This document shows, piece by piece, positions 21,900 to 32,890 of a stretch of 64,000 nt of DNA. The stretch is from Isoetes taiwanensis. Lineage: Eukaryota; Streptophyta; Lycopodiopsida; Isoetales; Isoetaceae. The stretch lies in contig JAJEKV010000020.1 in the NCBI GenBank assembly GCA_021234155.1, forward strand, positions 18,901,018 to 18,965,017, read 5' to 3'. A program made the translations under genes and the position numbers. The first letter of the stretch is position 1. Every line of letters starts with the position of its first letter. Below the pieces are notes generated by a model. The model had not been told where the DNA came from. It searched no databases and saw nothing but the letters and a program-made list of their open reading frames with translations.

Positions 21900-24290
21900 T
21901 ATGTCCATAACTGTTTTTTTTCCCTTTGCTAAGTGACTGTAATTGTTTGGATGTTTTTTCCTTCCTACCCTTGTATTTTTCCCACCCGTATAGGCTTCCA
22001 TATTTTTAAGGTTGGATGGTACCCTTTCTCGACCTTTTTTCCTCTATGGTTCTTGTCCATAGTTGTCAGCCTTTAGTTGTTAGGATTTTTTAATGTAAGT
22101 TTGTCTTGTTCCTTTAAACCTAGTCGATTATTTCTTTTAGTGATTCTGTGTTTGTTTTTCCAGTTTATCGTGCTTGACCTTTTCTGGCCTTTTCCGCGTG
22201 CCTATACATCCTTATTTCTTGAAACATTGGTGTGCCTCTTCTGTCGTCCATCTCATAAGATTCGGCCCTGTTCCTTTCCTTCGCTGGTCTCTTGCATTCT
22301 CTCTTCTTCATCGTTTCCTTCTCTTTTTCTCGGGCTTTCTTCTAAGGTATTTCATGTAATTCTGTTTTCGTGTTATGCTTGAGTAGTATTTATTGTCTTT
22401 GCTTCTGATTTTGCTCTCCAATTTGTCTATTTGCTTCTGTTTTTCTGTTGTTTGCTTATTGCTTTCTTCTGTACTCATTCATCTTTGGGTTCACTTTAAT
22501 TTGTTGATTTTCTTCCTCCCCTTACCTTTCTTGAGACTTCAGTTAACAATTTGCATATGTTGTGCTTGTTCCTTTGGATGTTATGATGTGCTTACCTTTT
22601 TTTCCCTTGCTATTTTTGACCTTTTTCCTGCCTCTAACTGCTGCAGTAGGCTTCTCCTTTGCATTTTTGTCTATTGGCAATTTGCTTTTTTCAATTTGCC
22701 ATTCTACCTTGCTGTTGCCTTTTAATTTTATGAATTGAGCTTTTTTATCTTTACTTCCTACATTTAGCTACTTTAGTAGGCATCTCCTATGCCTGGTTTT
22801 CTAAAGGATCCTTTCTTCTTTGTTTTGCCCTTCTACCTATTTTAATTTCTTTGATTTAGGTGCATTGACTTTTTCTCCCTTGGTGTTTTTTTTAATTTCT
22901 GTATTTTATCCCTTACTGCTTTTGCTGACCTCACCTAGTATGCTTCTTTCTCCCTTATTGCTTTATGTTTGTAGTTGTTATTGCCTTAATGCTCTTCTAT
23001 TTGTATGTTTTCCTCCAGCCTGTTGCTAATGGTGTAGTATTCCCCTACACCTTTATTTTCCTATGGCTCTTTGCTTCTTCGAATTGATTTATGTTTGTAT
23101 TTTTCAGTGCCTTTTATTTGTTATGGCAGTTTAGAGTTAATTGTCTATTTTTTCTGAGCAGCATCACTCTTATGTTGCTTTCTGCATTTTCTGTCTGCTT
23201 CTGCATTTTCTTTGCATGCTTGTTGCTCTTTTCTATTCTTCTTCCTATGAGGTTTCACTGTGCATGTTAATTTCCCTGCTCCCTTTACATTTCTTGAACC
23301 ATTTGTTAACATTTTACCTTTGTTGTGCTAATTCCTTTACCATTTTTGACGTGTTGGCTGTGACTTCTATTTCCCTTCTTATTTTTTATCTTTATTTCCT
23401 ACCTTTAGCTGCTGTTATAGACTGCTCCTGTGCCTTTATTGTCTTATGGCACACTACTTGTTTGAATTGCCCTTCTGCCTTGTTTTATGCCTTTGTATTT
23501 TATGCTGAGCTTGTTGTGATCTTGCCTCCAGCCTGTTGCTAATAATGTAGGCTTCCCCTACACCTTTATTTTCTTATGACTCTTTGCTTCTTCGATTTGC
23601 TTCATGTTTGTATTTTTCCCTCCTCCCTTTGCCTTTGTTGGGCTAATTGTTAACAACAATTAGCTTTAGTTGTATTTGTTCCTCTGGCAGTTTTGGCTTG
23701 CTGACTTTTGCCTTTACTTCCATTGCTAATTTTGATCTTTATATTCTGCCTTCAGCTGATGTAGTACGCATCTCCTGTGCCTTTATTTTCTAAAGGCATT
23801 TTGCTTCTTTGATTTGCCTTTCTGCCTAGTTTTTGCCATTCTATTTTGTGCATTTCATCTCCTTTACCACTTCTGTCAAAGTTCTGCATTTCGCTGCATC
23901 TTGTTGCCAGGTTTTGCTTTCCTTATGTTCTTTAGGTGTATGTTGTGTTTTTTCTTGCTTCATTGTTTTTGATGGCTCATTCTAGGTTGATCCTTTTAAT
24001 TAATTTATTTCCCTTACACCTTGGCCTTTGCTGGGCGTTTGTTTATAATATTTATTGTAGTTGCATTGTCCTTTGTTGTATTTGCTATGTAATTTATCTC
24101 TTGCTACTGTAGCTGACTTCTTATGGTAAGTTTTTCTCCATAACAGTTTCTTGTTTGTATTTTTCATTGCTTTGCTGCACCTCTTGTGCCTTTATTTTCT
24201 GAAGGCGTTCTTGCTTCTTCGTTTTATGCCCTGCTTATGCCAAATTATTTTCTCAAAATGCGTCTCCTTTGCCACTTCTTTGTATAGCAG
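21900..24290 (+). repeat. Pyrimidine-biased degenerate long-period repeat
   Basis: The plus strand is strongly T+C rich. A recurring module, roughly GTAG(G/C)CTTC(T/C)CC...TGCCTTTATTTTCT followed by GGC(T/A)CTTTGCTTCTTCG, appears near 22645, 22770, 23035, 23415, 23550, 23765 and 24180. The copies at 23019-23103 and 23531-23620 are close to identical. The hydrophobic ORFs across it are compositional artefacts. Origin unknown; a retroelement polypyrimidine region or an old satellite are possibilities. Confidence 0.6.
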
Positions 24291-25008
24291 TTACCTTGTG
24301 GATACACACAAGACTGCTATATATGAATAGAAGCAGTAAGGAATATTCTATGAAGGAATTTACCTTAGTGAGTTGAACCCTACGCTAAGGCTGCTGGTAG
24401 AGATAAAAGTAGTTTAAGAGATTTATTGCTGAAAAGTATGTTTCTTAAAAATATATGATGTTATCATTCTTAAAGTTTCATGCTTTGATCTGTATTTTAG
24501 CTTTGACATGGATAACAACTGGGTGGTGGTTATGACACCTGCAGTTCCCAGGTCTAGTTACTATTATGATACTAACTTAAGCTCCTGGATGGTTTGCAGG
24601 TACCACGCCTCTACCCTTAAGCAAAAATATAGATGCATGCACTGAAATTTTTGGGATGTGGTGAGATCCTTCTTATGAACTTGCTGAAATTTACCATGTT
24701 AGATGTTCTACTATCTTGATTCCAGAAAATCAATTCCTGTTTTCAGACAGCTGGAAAAATCTTGTTTATTGTATCATGTGAATTCGTGAATTTTATGGAT
24801 CCCAATGAGAAATACTTGTTTCATGATCAATTTATGAACTTAAGTGGCTTCTTTGTCATGTGATATGATCTATTTTTACACACACTGTGCGCAGTCACCC
24901 GCCCTGCACTCCTTAGTTGGAGTGCTAAATTCATATTTTGATCAAATACAAGTTGCTTTCATGACACATAAATTATCTTGATCCACCTTGCATGCCGTAA
25001 CTAACTGA
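24291..25008. other. Unassigned stretch
   Basis: AT-rich, single-copy in this window, with no recognised gene. It precedes the ORF at 25009. Confidence 0.5.
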
Positions 25009-25926
25009 ATGATACCCCTGTCTATAAAGCAGATGGCACGAAATGAAGCAGTTCAAACGTGGGCAAATGAACTACTGGAACTTGGCTACCATGAAGAAAT
25101 ATCAGCACCTTCACCTCTGGCTCAAGCCCTGCTCATCCAGATAAAAGACAGGGAGTTTCATGAATTTCTCATAAGGCATGAGCAGTCTGTTCAAAATGAT
25201 GGTGAGTCCATCTTAGCCAACTTTGATATTGCTATGTGGCTAGAAATCTTTGCAAATAAGAACCCTGTGGATAAACTAATGCTCTTCAAAAACCAGCTTG
25301 TGAACATTCTGATAAAAGACTTTGAGCAAATTCAGGAATGCCTAAACACGATAAATAAATTCGTGCTGGCCTTATTACGGGCAAATGTTGAAGGGATTCA
25401 TAACCCCGCCATGGCTATGCCCACCATGCATGTTAAATCCCACCCCTTACTTCAAGGGAAGGAACTATGTGAGGAGGCAACAGTCATTATAAATGTTGAA
25501 CCTGAAACCCAACCAGATGAGATATCTCCAGAAAGTTTCAAAGCTCATATGTATCCCATTATCCCAACTAGGGTAGTGGAAGATTTGGCCGCATTAAATG
25601 GAAACAAGATGTGGACCATGTGGTCACTACAACATGTAGCTCCATTCAGTCTGGACGCTTTAATCACTCTTACAACAATCAATGGAAAAAAGATCATTGA
25701 TGAATTTAAAGCGGAATGTTACAAGGATGCCATCAACAATATGAGCTCTGTGCAAAATGAGGTGATTCTGAAAGACATTAGCATGCAGGTCTTTGATGCT
25801 GGCAGATGCTCTAAGCCAATTAAACTTCATTGCAAAGGGAAAATTCCCCCTTTGATCAAGCGAAGCAAGGACTATCACAAGTTGGTCTGGAAGTACAACA
25901 TACCATTCATAAAATGTACCTGCTAG
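25009..25926 (+). CDS. Unrecognised 305-codon ORF
   Basis: This is the longest non-repetitive open frame in the window outside LINEs. It starts at an ATG. The predicted protein is mixed in composition with no low complexity, no signal peptide and no obvious membrane segment. Distinct stretches are EAVQTWANELLELGYHEE, MWLEIFANKNPVDK, VVEDLAALNGNKMWTMW and HCKGKIPPLIKRSKDYHK. I do not recognise the family. It could be a host gene or exon, or a protein from an uncharacterised mobile or old virus-derived element. A second ORF (25931) follows within a few bases and ends in an Arg/Gly-rich, nucleic-acid-binding-like region, so the two may belong together functionally. Confidence 0.5.
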   Translation: MIPLSIKQMARNEAVQTWANELLELGYHEEISAPSPLAQALLIQIKDREFHEFLIRHEQSVQNDGESILANFDIAMWLEIFANKNPVDKLMLFKNQLVNILIKDFEQIQECLNTINKFVLALLRANVEGIHNPAMAMPTMHVKSHPLLQGKELCEEATVIINVEPETQPDEISPESFKAHMYPIIPTRVVEDLAALNGNKMWTMWSLQHVAPFSLDALITLTTINGKKIIDEFKAECYKDAINNMSSVQNEVILKDISMQVFDAGRCSKPIKLHCKGKIPPLIKRSKDYHKLVWKYNIPFIKCTC

Positions 25927-25930
25927 CAAA

Positions 25931-26372
25931 ATGATTAGTGCCCCAAAAGCAACACATTATGGTTTGACCATGCCTTGTGGTTCTTGGCACTGCTGGATCA
26001 CGTCAGACAAGCTGGAAGTACAGTTCATATCATTTATACAATGGTTGCTTCTTGATTCTACAAAAGAAGCAATCAGAGCATTGGTAGTGTTTATGTACAC
26101 CAGGGAGCTAATGATAATTGGAGCAGAAGAATATGCAGAAAAGAAACCAAGGTTACTTCAGAGTTATGGTGAAAATGAAGGGCCTAGGTATATTGAACAG
26201 TTGTTTCTTCCACAGGAATTTAGCGCAGGTCTGGCCAGAAAAAGAAATGCCCCCACAAAGAGGTTTTCTTTAAACCTAAATGAAGCTGCAAGTGAATCAA
26301 ATTCTGGAATGAGCTTTGCTATCACACCTCAGCTTACAACTAGGGGACGTGGCAGAAATAGAGGTGGTAGAG
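25931..26372 (+). CDS. Unrecognised ORF with RG-rich C-terminus
   Basis: This reads from an ATG through YGLTMPCGSWHCWITSDK, STKEAIRALVVFMYTREL and LPQEFSAGLARKRNAPTKRF to a basic TRGRGRNRGGRGR tail. Such RG-rich tails are common in RNA-binding proteins, but no fold is recognised. The open frame continues artificially (KEGRKEG...) into the GGAA microsatellite, which is the tail of a minus-strand LINE inserted at 26373; the natural C-terminus is therefore displaced. Confidence 0.45.
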
Positions 26373-26815
26373 GAAGGAAGGAAGGAAGGAAGGAAGGAAG
26401 GAAGGAAGGAAGGAAGGAAGGAAGGAAGGAAGGAAGTATATTTTAACGTCCACGGAGGCCAACTGGCCTATGAGACGGTGATACAATGTAGTGGAAAGTT
26501 TCCAAACACAAAAGAAAACAACAGAAACCCTGTACAATGTGTCTCTACCACTGGGATGAAAAAACCCCCCATGTGGGAGGAAAAACCCTTGTAGTAGGCG
26601 TTGAGAGGCCCTATCCGGGCGCCAAATTCCCCGCGTGGTCTTTGTGAGGGACTCACGGCCCGGTGGAGACTTGCGAGAATGTAGGATGCGAGACGTGCCA
26701 CCATTGGCGAAGCCAGCAGTTGATGAATTGCTATCTCAGAGCATCTGAGATCGGCATGAGCTGCTTGGATGTGTGCATATGCTGGGCATTCCTGTAGAGC
26801 ATGGAAGGAAGGCAC
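26373..26815 (-). mobile_element. LINE family A, short 3' fragment, copy 2
   Basis: On the minus strand the fragment begins in the ORF2 C-terminus, SFHALQECPAYAHIQ and MVARLASYILASLHRAV. These align with SHTFQSCPAF and SVRALGSYIQEVLDLRG of the copy at 35736-36475. Next come the long 3' UTR hairpin (26545-26597), the terminal hairpin AGGCC-AGTT-GGCCT (26456-26469), GTGGACGTTAAAATATAC and a (TTCC)n tail at 26373-26436. It is severely 5'-truncated. GGAAGGAAGG also occurs at the 5' junction near 26800, so the flanking target sequence may itself have been GGAA-rich. Confidence 0.82.
26456..26469 (-). promoter_or_regulatory. LINE 3'-terminal hairpin (AGGCC-AGTT-GGCCT)
   Basis: The third stem position differs from the AGACC/GGTCT version on both sides (A-T replaced by G-C), a compensatory change that supports base pairing in RNA. 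Confidence 0.65.
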
Positions 26816-27779
26816 TACAATCCACAATTCTCACGAACTTGTGGATATACTCCAAACTCAGCTTTAAGCTTTGGAAATGGGAGTCGAGTGTGTCAAACAA
26901 CCAAGAAACTCCAACATCTTACGCAACATCATCCATCCAAGTTCTGAAATGACCCCACTTATGACTCCAAAAAAACTGAAATATCAGTGACCAATATGGC
27001 CATGAGTACTCCAGTCTTGGAGCAAAGTTATCTTTGTTTTTAGTCATTTGAGACTCTTGAAATGAAAGTTGCAGAAGTTTTTCAAGTTTTTCAAGTATTT
27101 CATTTATTAATATTAAAGTATCTAAAGTATTCATTCTGCTACATTGATATTAGTGCTTCATGTGCAAGTTTTCCCATTTACATAAAACTTCTTTTGCATG
27201 GTATTCACAAGAATAGTTCAAGGAGGACCAAAACAGAAATTAAGTGAACACAATATATGTGTTCACAAAATTAATGGTACTTTGTGTGTTCACAAAACCA
27301 ATGAGACTAGAAAGTTGACTATATGTGCAACTAAAAAAAATACTCTAGTTTTCAAAGCAAAATCCCAGAAGTAACATGGGTAAATATGATTCAGATCTAA
27401 AACGAAAGAACAAAAGATAATGGAGCATTTCAATTACGAAATATTGTATGATAACAAAGGGACTAAAGAAGACATAATACGTGGCAAGACATTGATCAAG
27501 GAAAATGGGAAGTTTCTGTTAACAAAGGAAGCAAAAGAAACAAGGTGCTGCGCACGGAGGGTTGCTCTACGGTGGCCCGAGAATGTGTTTTCATGTTTCT
27601 TGTTGTCGTTTCGTTTTCATGGTTCTTGTTGGGTCATTTTATGTGTCGGGGCTTATTAATGGTTTGAACGTGGGGTTTTGTTTTGTGTTGTTTTGTTTTG
27701 TTTATGAATTGTACATGGACCAAGAAGAGGCTTGCAAAGCTCAGTACCTAGACCAATTAGGATTGACGTGATTATGATA
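26816..27779. other. Unassigned stretch
   Basis: AT-rich, with no recognised gene. A T- and G-rich segment around 27600-27720 contains TTTTGTTTTG repeats. Confidence 0.5.
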
Positions 27780-29040
27780 TTTGTCTAAAACATCTTAGCC
27801 ATTCATGAAGAATTCGAGGAGGAAGAAATTATTATCCAGGAACTTCATGGACTGAAACGACGAGATCTCCATCCGCTTAAGGTGAGCTTGCAGCCACCCG
27901 CCGACTCTCCTTGTGTCTAACACTCCAGTATAGTACACCAGCACTGTGCATGAGACTAGATTGGAAATAGATTTGAGGTGCTACTGGTGATCTACCTCGA
28001 TTATATTAGCAGGAGGACTAGTGGGGTCAACCTGCAACTCTCTCCAGTTGTGCTGATTCAGATAGGCCAAAGCCTCCTCCATTCTGCAGGTGTCGGCCGG
28101 TGCCACTGTGTGTCGAATTCATTCTGAAAACCGTGGACGTGAGAGCCTGTTCACCGTATCATTCGTTCGCCAGGCAGGCCCTGCCGCATCAACTCCTTGC
28201 CCCTCTACCGCCCGCCTCTCCAGATTCGGGATCTTGCGACCCGATGGCTTATCTAGATGTTGCGGAGCACCACCACATCCCTCGCCCAGAGGCGGATTGC
28301 TCACCGGCTCTGCCACTGCAAAGGGGTCCTCTGGCAAAGTAGGAGTAGGCAAACTCGGACTGCCAAACGGGGTTGCTGTCTCCAGTGGAGGCATGCTGCT
28401 TGGAATTTCAAGTTCCGCTTCCCTGAAGCTTGTGCAACCACTGCTTGAGGGCTCCTTACATGAGCACCGACCTGCAGGCTGTCTACTGCAGGTGTTGCTG
28501 ACAGACCAAGAGAAGGTCCGCCCCCTCCTTCCTACCTACACCGGCCTCCCTAAGCCGCCCCTCCTCACGCCTTCCCAACTCCCCGACCTCCATAAGGCCT
28601 TGTCCAGACCCTAGCTGCTGCCCAGAACCCAGGAGGGGACTTGAGGCGGTCCGCCCCATCCCTTTGCTCCCTAAGACCCTATTCAAATCCGTCAATTGGG
28701 CAACCGGTTGAAGCGGCTCCCTACAACCCCGTTCAGATCCAACGACTGGAGAACTGATTGGACCTGGCTCTATGGAGTGCATAGACACCAGCCCAGCAGG
28801 ACGGAACTGCTGCCCTGAGGCTGCGGGATTCGTCTCCACCCCCTCCATCTCACCTCTACGATGATCCGATAAGGACGGAACAAGCTTCTGAGATGAAGAT
28901 CCAACAGATCGATTCTGCTGGGCCGCCCGAGCTACTTTTGGGATCCGCTTAGGAGGAGCCAGATGATTCGCCTGGGGTTCACTCCTGCCGTTGTTATCAC
29001 CTGCCATGCCGCCCTCCGGAGCCACGATCACCAACTCCGC
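27780..29040 (-). pseudogene. LINE ORF1-like (DUF4283-type) relic
   Basis: The minus strand of this GC-rich block reads MAGDNNGRSEPQANHLAPPK with a basic continuation RIPKVARAAQQNR (28483-29005). A Pro/Ser-rich linker follows. Then, around 27810-27920, comes a DUF4283-like segment, TRRVGGWLQAHLKRMEISSF and QSMKFLDNNFFLLEF. That last part aligns with FRVWLSRLLRR...FQSIKLLAKNFVLIMF of the element at 41192-42765. The pieces are in different frames. DUF4283 proteins are ORF1 products of plant LINEs. The long plus-strand ORF at 28090-28614 is an antisense shadow. Confidence 0.6.
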
Positions 29041-29794
29041 TCAGACCGTCGCCATCCCACATGGACACAATGTTATTGCATGTTGCAAAAGACAACATAT
29101 TAATAGCACAATTTGTTTTATTACATGTATGTATTGGAAAATAGTTCAGGGATGAAAATGTTCAAAGAGAACATTCCTATCTCTACTAATTTTGTTTGGG
29201 TGTTGACTTATTCCCCCTAAAAATGAACAATTGAATGGAGCCAAATGACAAATAACTTTGTCTTTAACATGTACAAATAAAAACATAGAAAGATTTTGTG
29301 TTTTCTGTAGTTATTTATTTAGGCAACACATCAAGAACACATTTTTAGAACAATCTTATGAACAATAGCACATGGAATGCCCATCGAAGGTGAGCAATTT
29401 CTTAGTTGATATTTAGAACACCTTTATCACTCTTTAAGTTTCTTGATATAGAAACCCTTCACGACATAAAACTTTTGTTATTTGTAAAAGTTTGTCGATT
29501 TTTTTAATGACAGGTAGTTTTGTCCCCCAAAAAGAACTATTCTCTTAGGACAACATTAATATAATCCTGTTAAATTGCAAAACCATTATAAATTGCTTCA
29601 ACAATAAGATACTATAAGAATCAAACCATAACAAAAATGAGTTTTCGTGCGTTTTCCTACATGAAGATTAAAAGGAACTTACTATTCACTCTCAAGCTGC
29701 ACTTGCACTGCACATATATATGAGATTCAAATGTATATATATTTGTTGCAAACGATGTGGCTAATACATTTGCAAATTGAATAGCGACACAAAA
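29041..29794. other. Unassigned stretch
   Basis: AT-rich sequence with no recognised feature. Confidence 0.5.
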
Positions 29795-29868
29795 CCAACA
29801 TATAAACCATTATATCCAACACTTTAATATTAAACCCCCTCCCGAAACCCCCTTTGGTTTGGGTGCAT
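29795..29868 (+). mobile_element. TIR element copy 4, left arm (split by CACTA insertion)
   Basis: CCAACACTTTAATATTAAAC through CCCCTTTGGTTTGGGTGCAT is the inverted match of 40242-40310. The two share variants (such as CC(A/G)AAACCCC) not found in the other copies. The CACTA element starts immediately after the CAT at 29866-29868. Confidence 0.8.
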
Positions 29869-30011
29869 CACTACAAGAGAATGATGGTTAGACGTCAGAA
29901 AAAACGTCAGATGATCCAACTGGGTTTGCTCGATGTAGCCATGACAATTTTACTGACTATTTATCTGACGATTATGCTTCTGACGATTATGCTTCTGACG
30001 ATTAACCTGAC
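29869..30011 (+). repeat. CACTA left terminus and subterminal repeats
   Basis: After the terminal CACTACAAGAG come GACGTCAG, ACGTCAGATG and repeated TCTGACGATTATGCT units. These match motifs of the right subterminal array. Confidence 0.8.
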
Positions 30012-30358
30012 GATGGGCATATTCGCCCTTTATTCCAAGATCTGGACCGTACATAGCGATCCTCGTTTGTGGGGTATGCATGTACAAGTTTTTGTATACT
30101 GTATATTAAGGTTTGCAAAATACTATAAGGTTTGAGAGAATGTACTTAATGGTGTTAATTTTGTACATGTATTGTGAATATATTTTAAGGGCTCTCGCTG
30201 CCCTACGTAACCCCCCGTGTGAATATGCACCCAAACCAAAGGGGGTTTAAGGGGGATTTTAATCTAGATGTGTTAAATGCAATGGTTTATGTTAATAAAT
30301 TTAATGGTAGTTATATGTTGATTGTTATATTAAAAAAAAATTTGGGCCCTTCGGGCCC
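30012..30358 (+). mobile_element. TIR element copy 2, left-truncated
   Basis: It begins inside the element interior (GGGCATATTCGCCCTTTATT) and runs through GGGGTATGCATGTACAAG to the right inverted repeat and the palindrome GGGCCC-TTC-GGGCCC (30344-30358). The left arm is missing; CACTA subterminal sequence abuts the break. Confidence 0.75.
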
Positions 30359-30966
30359 TAACTAAAGCAAACATAGGTAAACTTTATGGGCCTAAATATT
30401 AATTACTAAAAAGCACAATAACACGAAGACAAACAAATTATTTCCATGGCAAATGGATTCAATTGATGATTGCATGTATGCATTCTTATATACATGGCAT
30501 TCAAGTATTACCCATTTTTCTCAAAACAGTCAATAAGCCGCTTAGGAATTTCCTAGCCGCTTAAGGAAGCCCTGACGAGATACTGTTGCAATATCACAAA
30601 TGATTTCCTATCCTATATTGGCATTTATGGATTAATCACGAGCCGGAGTATGATCTATGCATAATACAACCATAGGCCAGGTACAAGCTAATCCTAACCA
30701 TAGCCAGGAAGCGTTTGTTTCCTCTAGTGAAGATACGTCTCAAAGTAGCAATGTCAATAATTTCTGGAACTCCTGTGGCAGATAAACACTGCTCAATTCC
30801 TCATCCTTGCCCATAACCATTTCATTGTCACGACCTGCATTGACACACAGCATATCTTAGGTAAATGCCTTTTCCAACTAGAAAGGGGAACAGATAAAGT
30901 TTACCTTGCGGACCTTGTCTTGTATAACATATTGTAAACTGAGGCAATAACAAAAGAAGTAAGGCA
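30359..30966. other. Unassigned stretch within the CACTA element
   Basis: AT-rich sequence with no recognised gene. It may be captured or degraded cargo. Confidence 0.45.
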
Positions 30967-31260
30967 TTAACCATAGATTTCAAGGAAGGCTGCGGTGACG
31001 ATGGCGCCAAACAAGATTTGTAAAGATAGCAATTGCATGGCTAGCTGAACATCATAAGCTCGTGATTCACCAGTTTTCAAATTTTCTATGTTAATTGACG
31101 AGATAAATGACCAACAAGTATCAAATTGTTCATTTCCCGGATTATGCAATCCTTGCCTTCTTTCCATGTGGAATCTCATCCCACCAAGGATGATTCTTTG
31201 CCGATAACCGGTGAGAAGCAACTTTTCAAACAAGGCTTTTCTACGAGTAGCCTTTTGCAT
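30967..31260 (-). CDS. Unrecognised coding-like fragment in CACTA cargo
   Basis: A 97-codon frame reads KALFEKLLLTGYRQRIILGG, MRFHMERRQGLHNPGNEQFD and AMQLLSLQILFGAIVTAAFL. It is not low-complexity, ends with a hydrophobic segment, and is followed on the minus strand by a possible donor (ATCTATG/GTTAAT near 30966). It may be an exon of a captured host gene. No family is recognised. Confidence 0.35.
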   Translation of the reverse strand: MQKATRRKALFEKLLLTGYRQRIILGGMRFHMERRQGLHNPGNEQFDTCWSFISSINIENLKTGESRAYDVQLAMQLLSLQILFGAIVTAAFLEIYG

Positions 31261-32203
31261 TATTATAAACGATCATGATTGGCCATAGGGCATTCATTCA
31301 CTAGGGATGATAGAGCCGATATTCCTATGAAAAAAAGGCACGCGTTTCACGCAAATCAAAACAATAGAATACTTTCCACTTGCCCTTCTAGAAACAAGAA
31401 TCCTAACAATATAAAAACAGCGGACCTCTTGGGTTGAGACGGACGGTGGGCGGCTATGGAGAAGCATACAAAGAGCTAAATTACGGGTCTCGTTCATGGC
31501 CACAATATCAACACATGGCTCTGTTTCTTACGCTTCAACCCAATGGATGATTTCCCAAGCACCTTGAATAGACAATTTGAAATGTGGTTTGTAGGACTTC
31601 TCTTTTTGAGATAACTTCGATTACTTTGTTGCATTTTTCTTCTTCAAGGCCGCAAGAATCCAAAAATCCCTTTACCTTTGGAGTAACCTGGCCCTTGTGT
31701 CCTCTGAAAAACAGATTTCAATGGAGGCCTTTTTACAGACGAGCTATGGCAAAGCCCTGTTTTCATGTTTACTCGGTTCCTTTCTTCCTTAAAGGCCGAA
31801 ATTGCTTCGGGTGTAAGTAATCGCCCGCCACTCCTCTTCACTTTTGGCCCTTTGGAGAATTTTGTTTGTCGCGCCATTGGAAACCCCCGATCATCTTTGG
31901 CCGGGCAACGCAACTATGGCTAGGGTTTCTATTTGTTTCCACAAACCAAACACAAGAATACGAACGAGCTTTACTTACCCGGTTCCTTTCTTTCTCAAGT
32001 TGCGAAATTGCTCCGGTGTAAGCACTGCCCGCCACTCCTCTTAAAAGCTCCAGATACGGCTGAATATATTTCATGTACCCCTGCCAGACCTATAACTCTT
32101 ATAATGTTTCCCCCAGACTGAAGCCAAAGATTGGAGATGCAATCACACACAGACAGATTCAGTATGGCAACAAACAACACAGATCCAAATCTGTTTCCAC
32201 GAG
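31261..32203. other. Unassigned cargo with an internal repeat
   Basis: A module with CGGTTCCTTTCTT, then AAATTGCT(T/C)C and CGCCCGCCACTCCTCTT occurs near 31770-31840 and again near 31980-32045. No gene is recognised. Confidence 0.45.
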
Positions 32204-32416
32204 GCTTGCATGTTCAGCCCCAAATAAAAAGAGGGCTTTTGTTGTGAGCCCTTGATGTTGGACCATTGAAAAAAAAAAGCTAAATCAACGACTAAGAAAT
32301 GGTGCACTCTAGATGTACGCATTAGTACATCCATTCGAATACGCCATGAAATCTTAGGAAAACCTTTGTGAAAAGGGTACAAAAAACACAAAAAAAAACC
32401 CATGTTATTATGCTAC
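32204..32416 (+). repeat. Duplicated cargo module M1, copy a
   Basis: It matches 34546-34760 almost base for base, including AATCAACGACTAAGAAATGG and the shared end TTATTATGCTAC. Copy a abuts TIR element 3 and copy b abuts a CGTCAG array. A more distant relative is near 43310-43440. Confidence 0.8.
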
Positions 32417-32890
32417 ACAACCAATACATAACTACCATTAACATTAATGAACACAACCATTGGGTTTAACATATTTAAATTAAAATCCCCCTTAAACCCC
32501 CTTTGGTTTGGGTGCTTATTCACACGGGGGGTGACTCCGGGCAACGAGAGCTGTTGGATAGGCATATTCACCCCTTATTCCTTAATCTACACCGTACGTA
32601 AAGTTCCTCGTTTGTGGGGTATGCAAGTACACAAATTGGTATACCATATAACAACATATGCAAAATACTATAAGATTTTTAGCAAAATACTATATGGTGT
32701 TGATTTTATACGTGGAAAATATAATCACAAGGGCTCTCGCTGCCCTACGTCACCCCCCGTGTGAATAAGCACCCAAACCAAAGGGGGTTTAAGGGGGATT
32801 TTAATTTAAATATGTTAAACACAATGGTTGTGTTCATTAATGTTAATGGTAGTTATGTATTGGTTGTTATACCAAAATTTTTTTTGGGCC
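32417..32890 (+). mobile_element. TIR element copy 3, complete
   Basis: Inverted repeats of about 130 bp at 32417-32545 and 32745-32867 begin ACAACCAATACATAACTACC and contain AAAATCCCCCTTAAACCCCC. The interior has GTGGGGTATGCAAGTACAC and no ORF. The right flank AAAATTTTTTTTGGGCCCTT is the degraded form of the palindrome seen beside the other copies. Confidence 0.82.

Noticed and set aside
22077-23542. Hydrophobic ORFs resembling multi-pass membrane proteins
   Set aside because: Explained by T+C bias of the repeat; no start context or conserved motifs, and neighbouring repeat units do not keep a frame.
26373-26436. Coding repeat (KEGRKEG) as a real protein tail
   Set aside because: It is the GGAA microsatellite tail of the minus-strand LINE read in one frame.
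28090-28614. 174-codon plus-strand ORF
   Set aside because: It is antisense to the LINE ORF1-like relic, which has recognisable DUF4283-type text on the minus strand.
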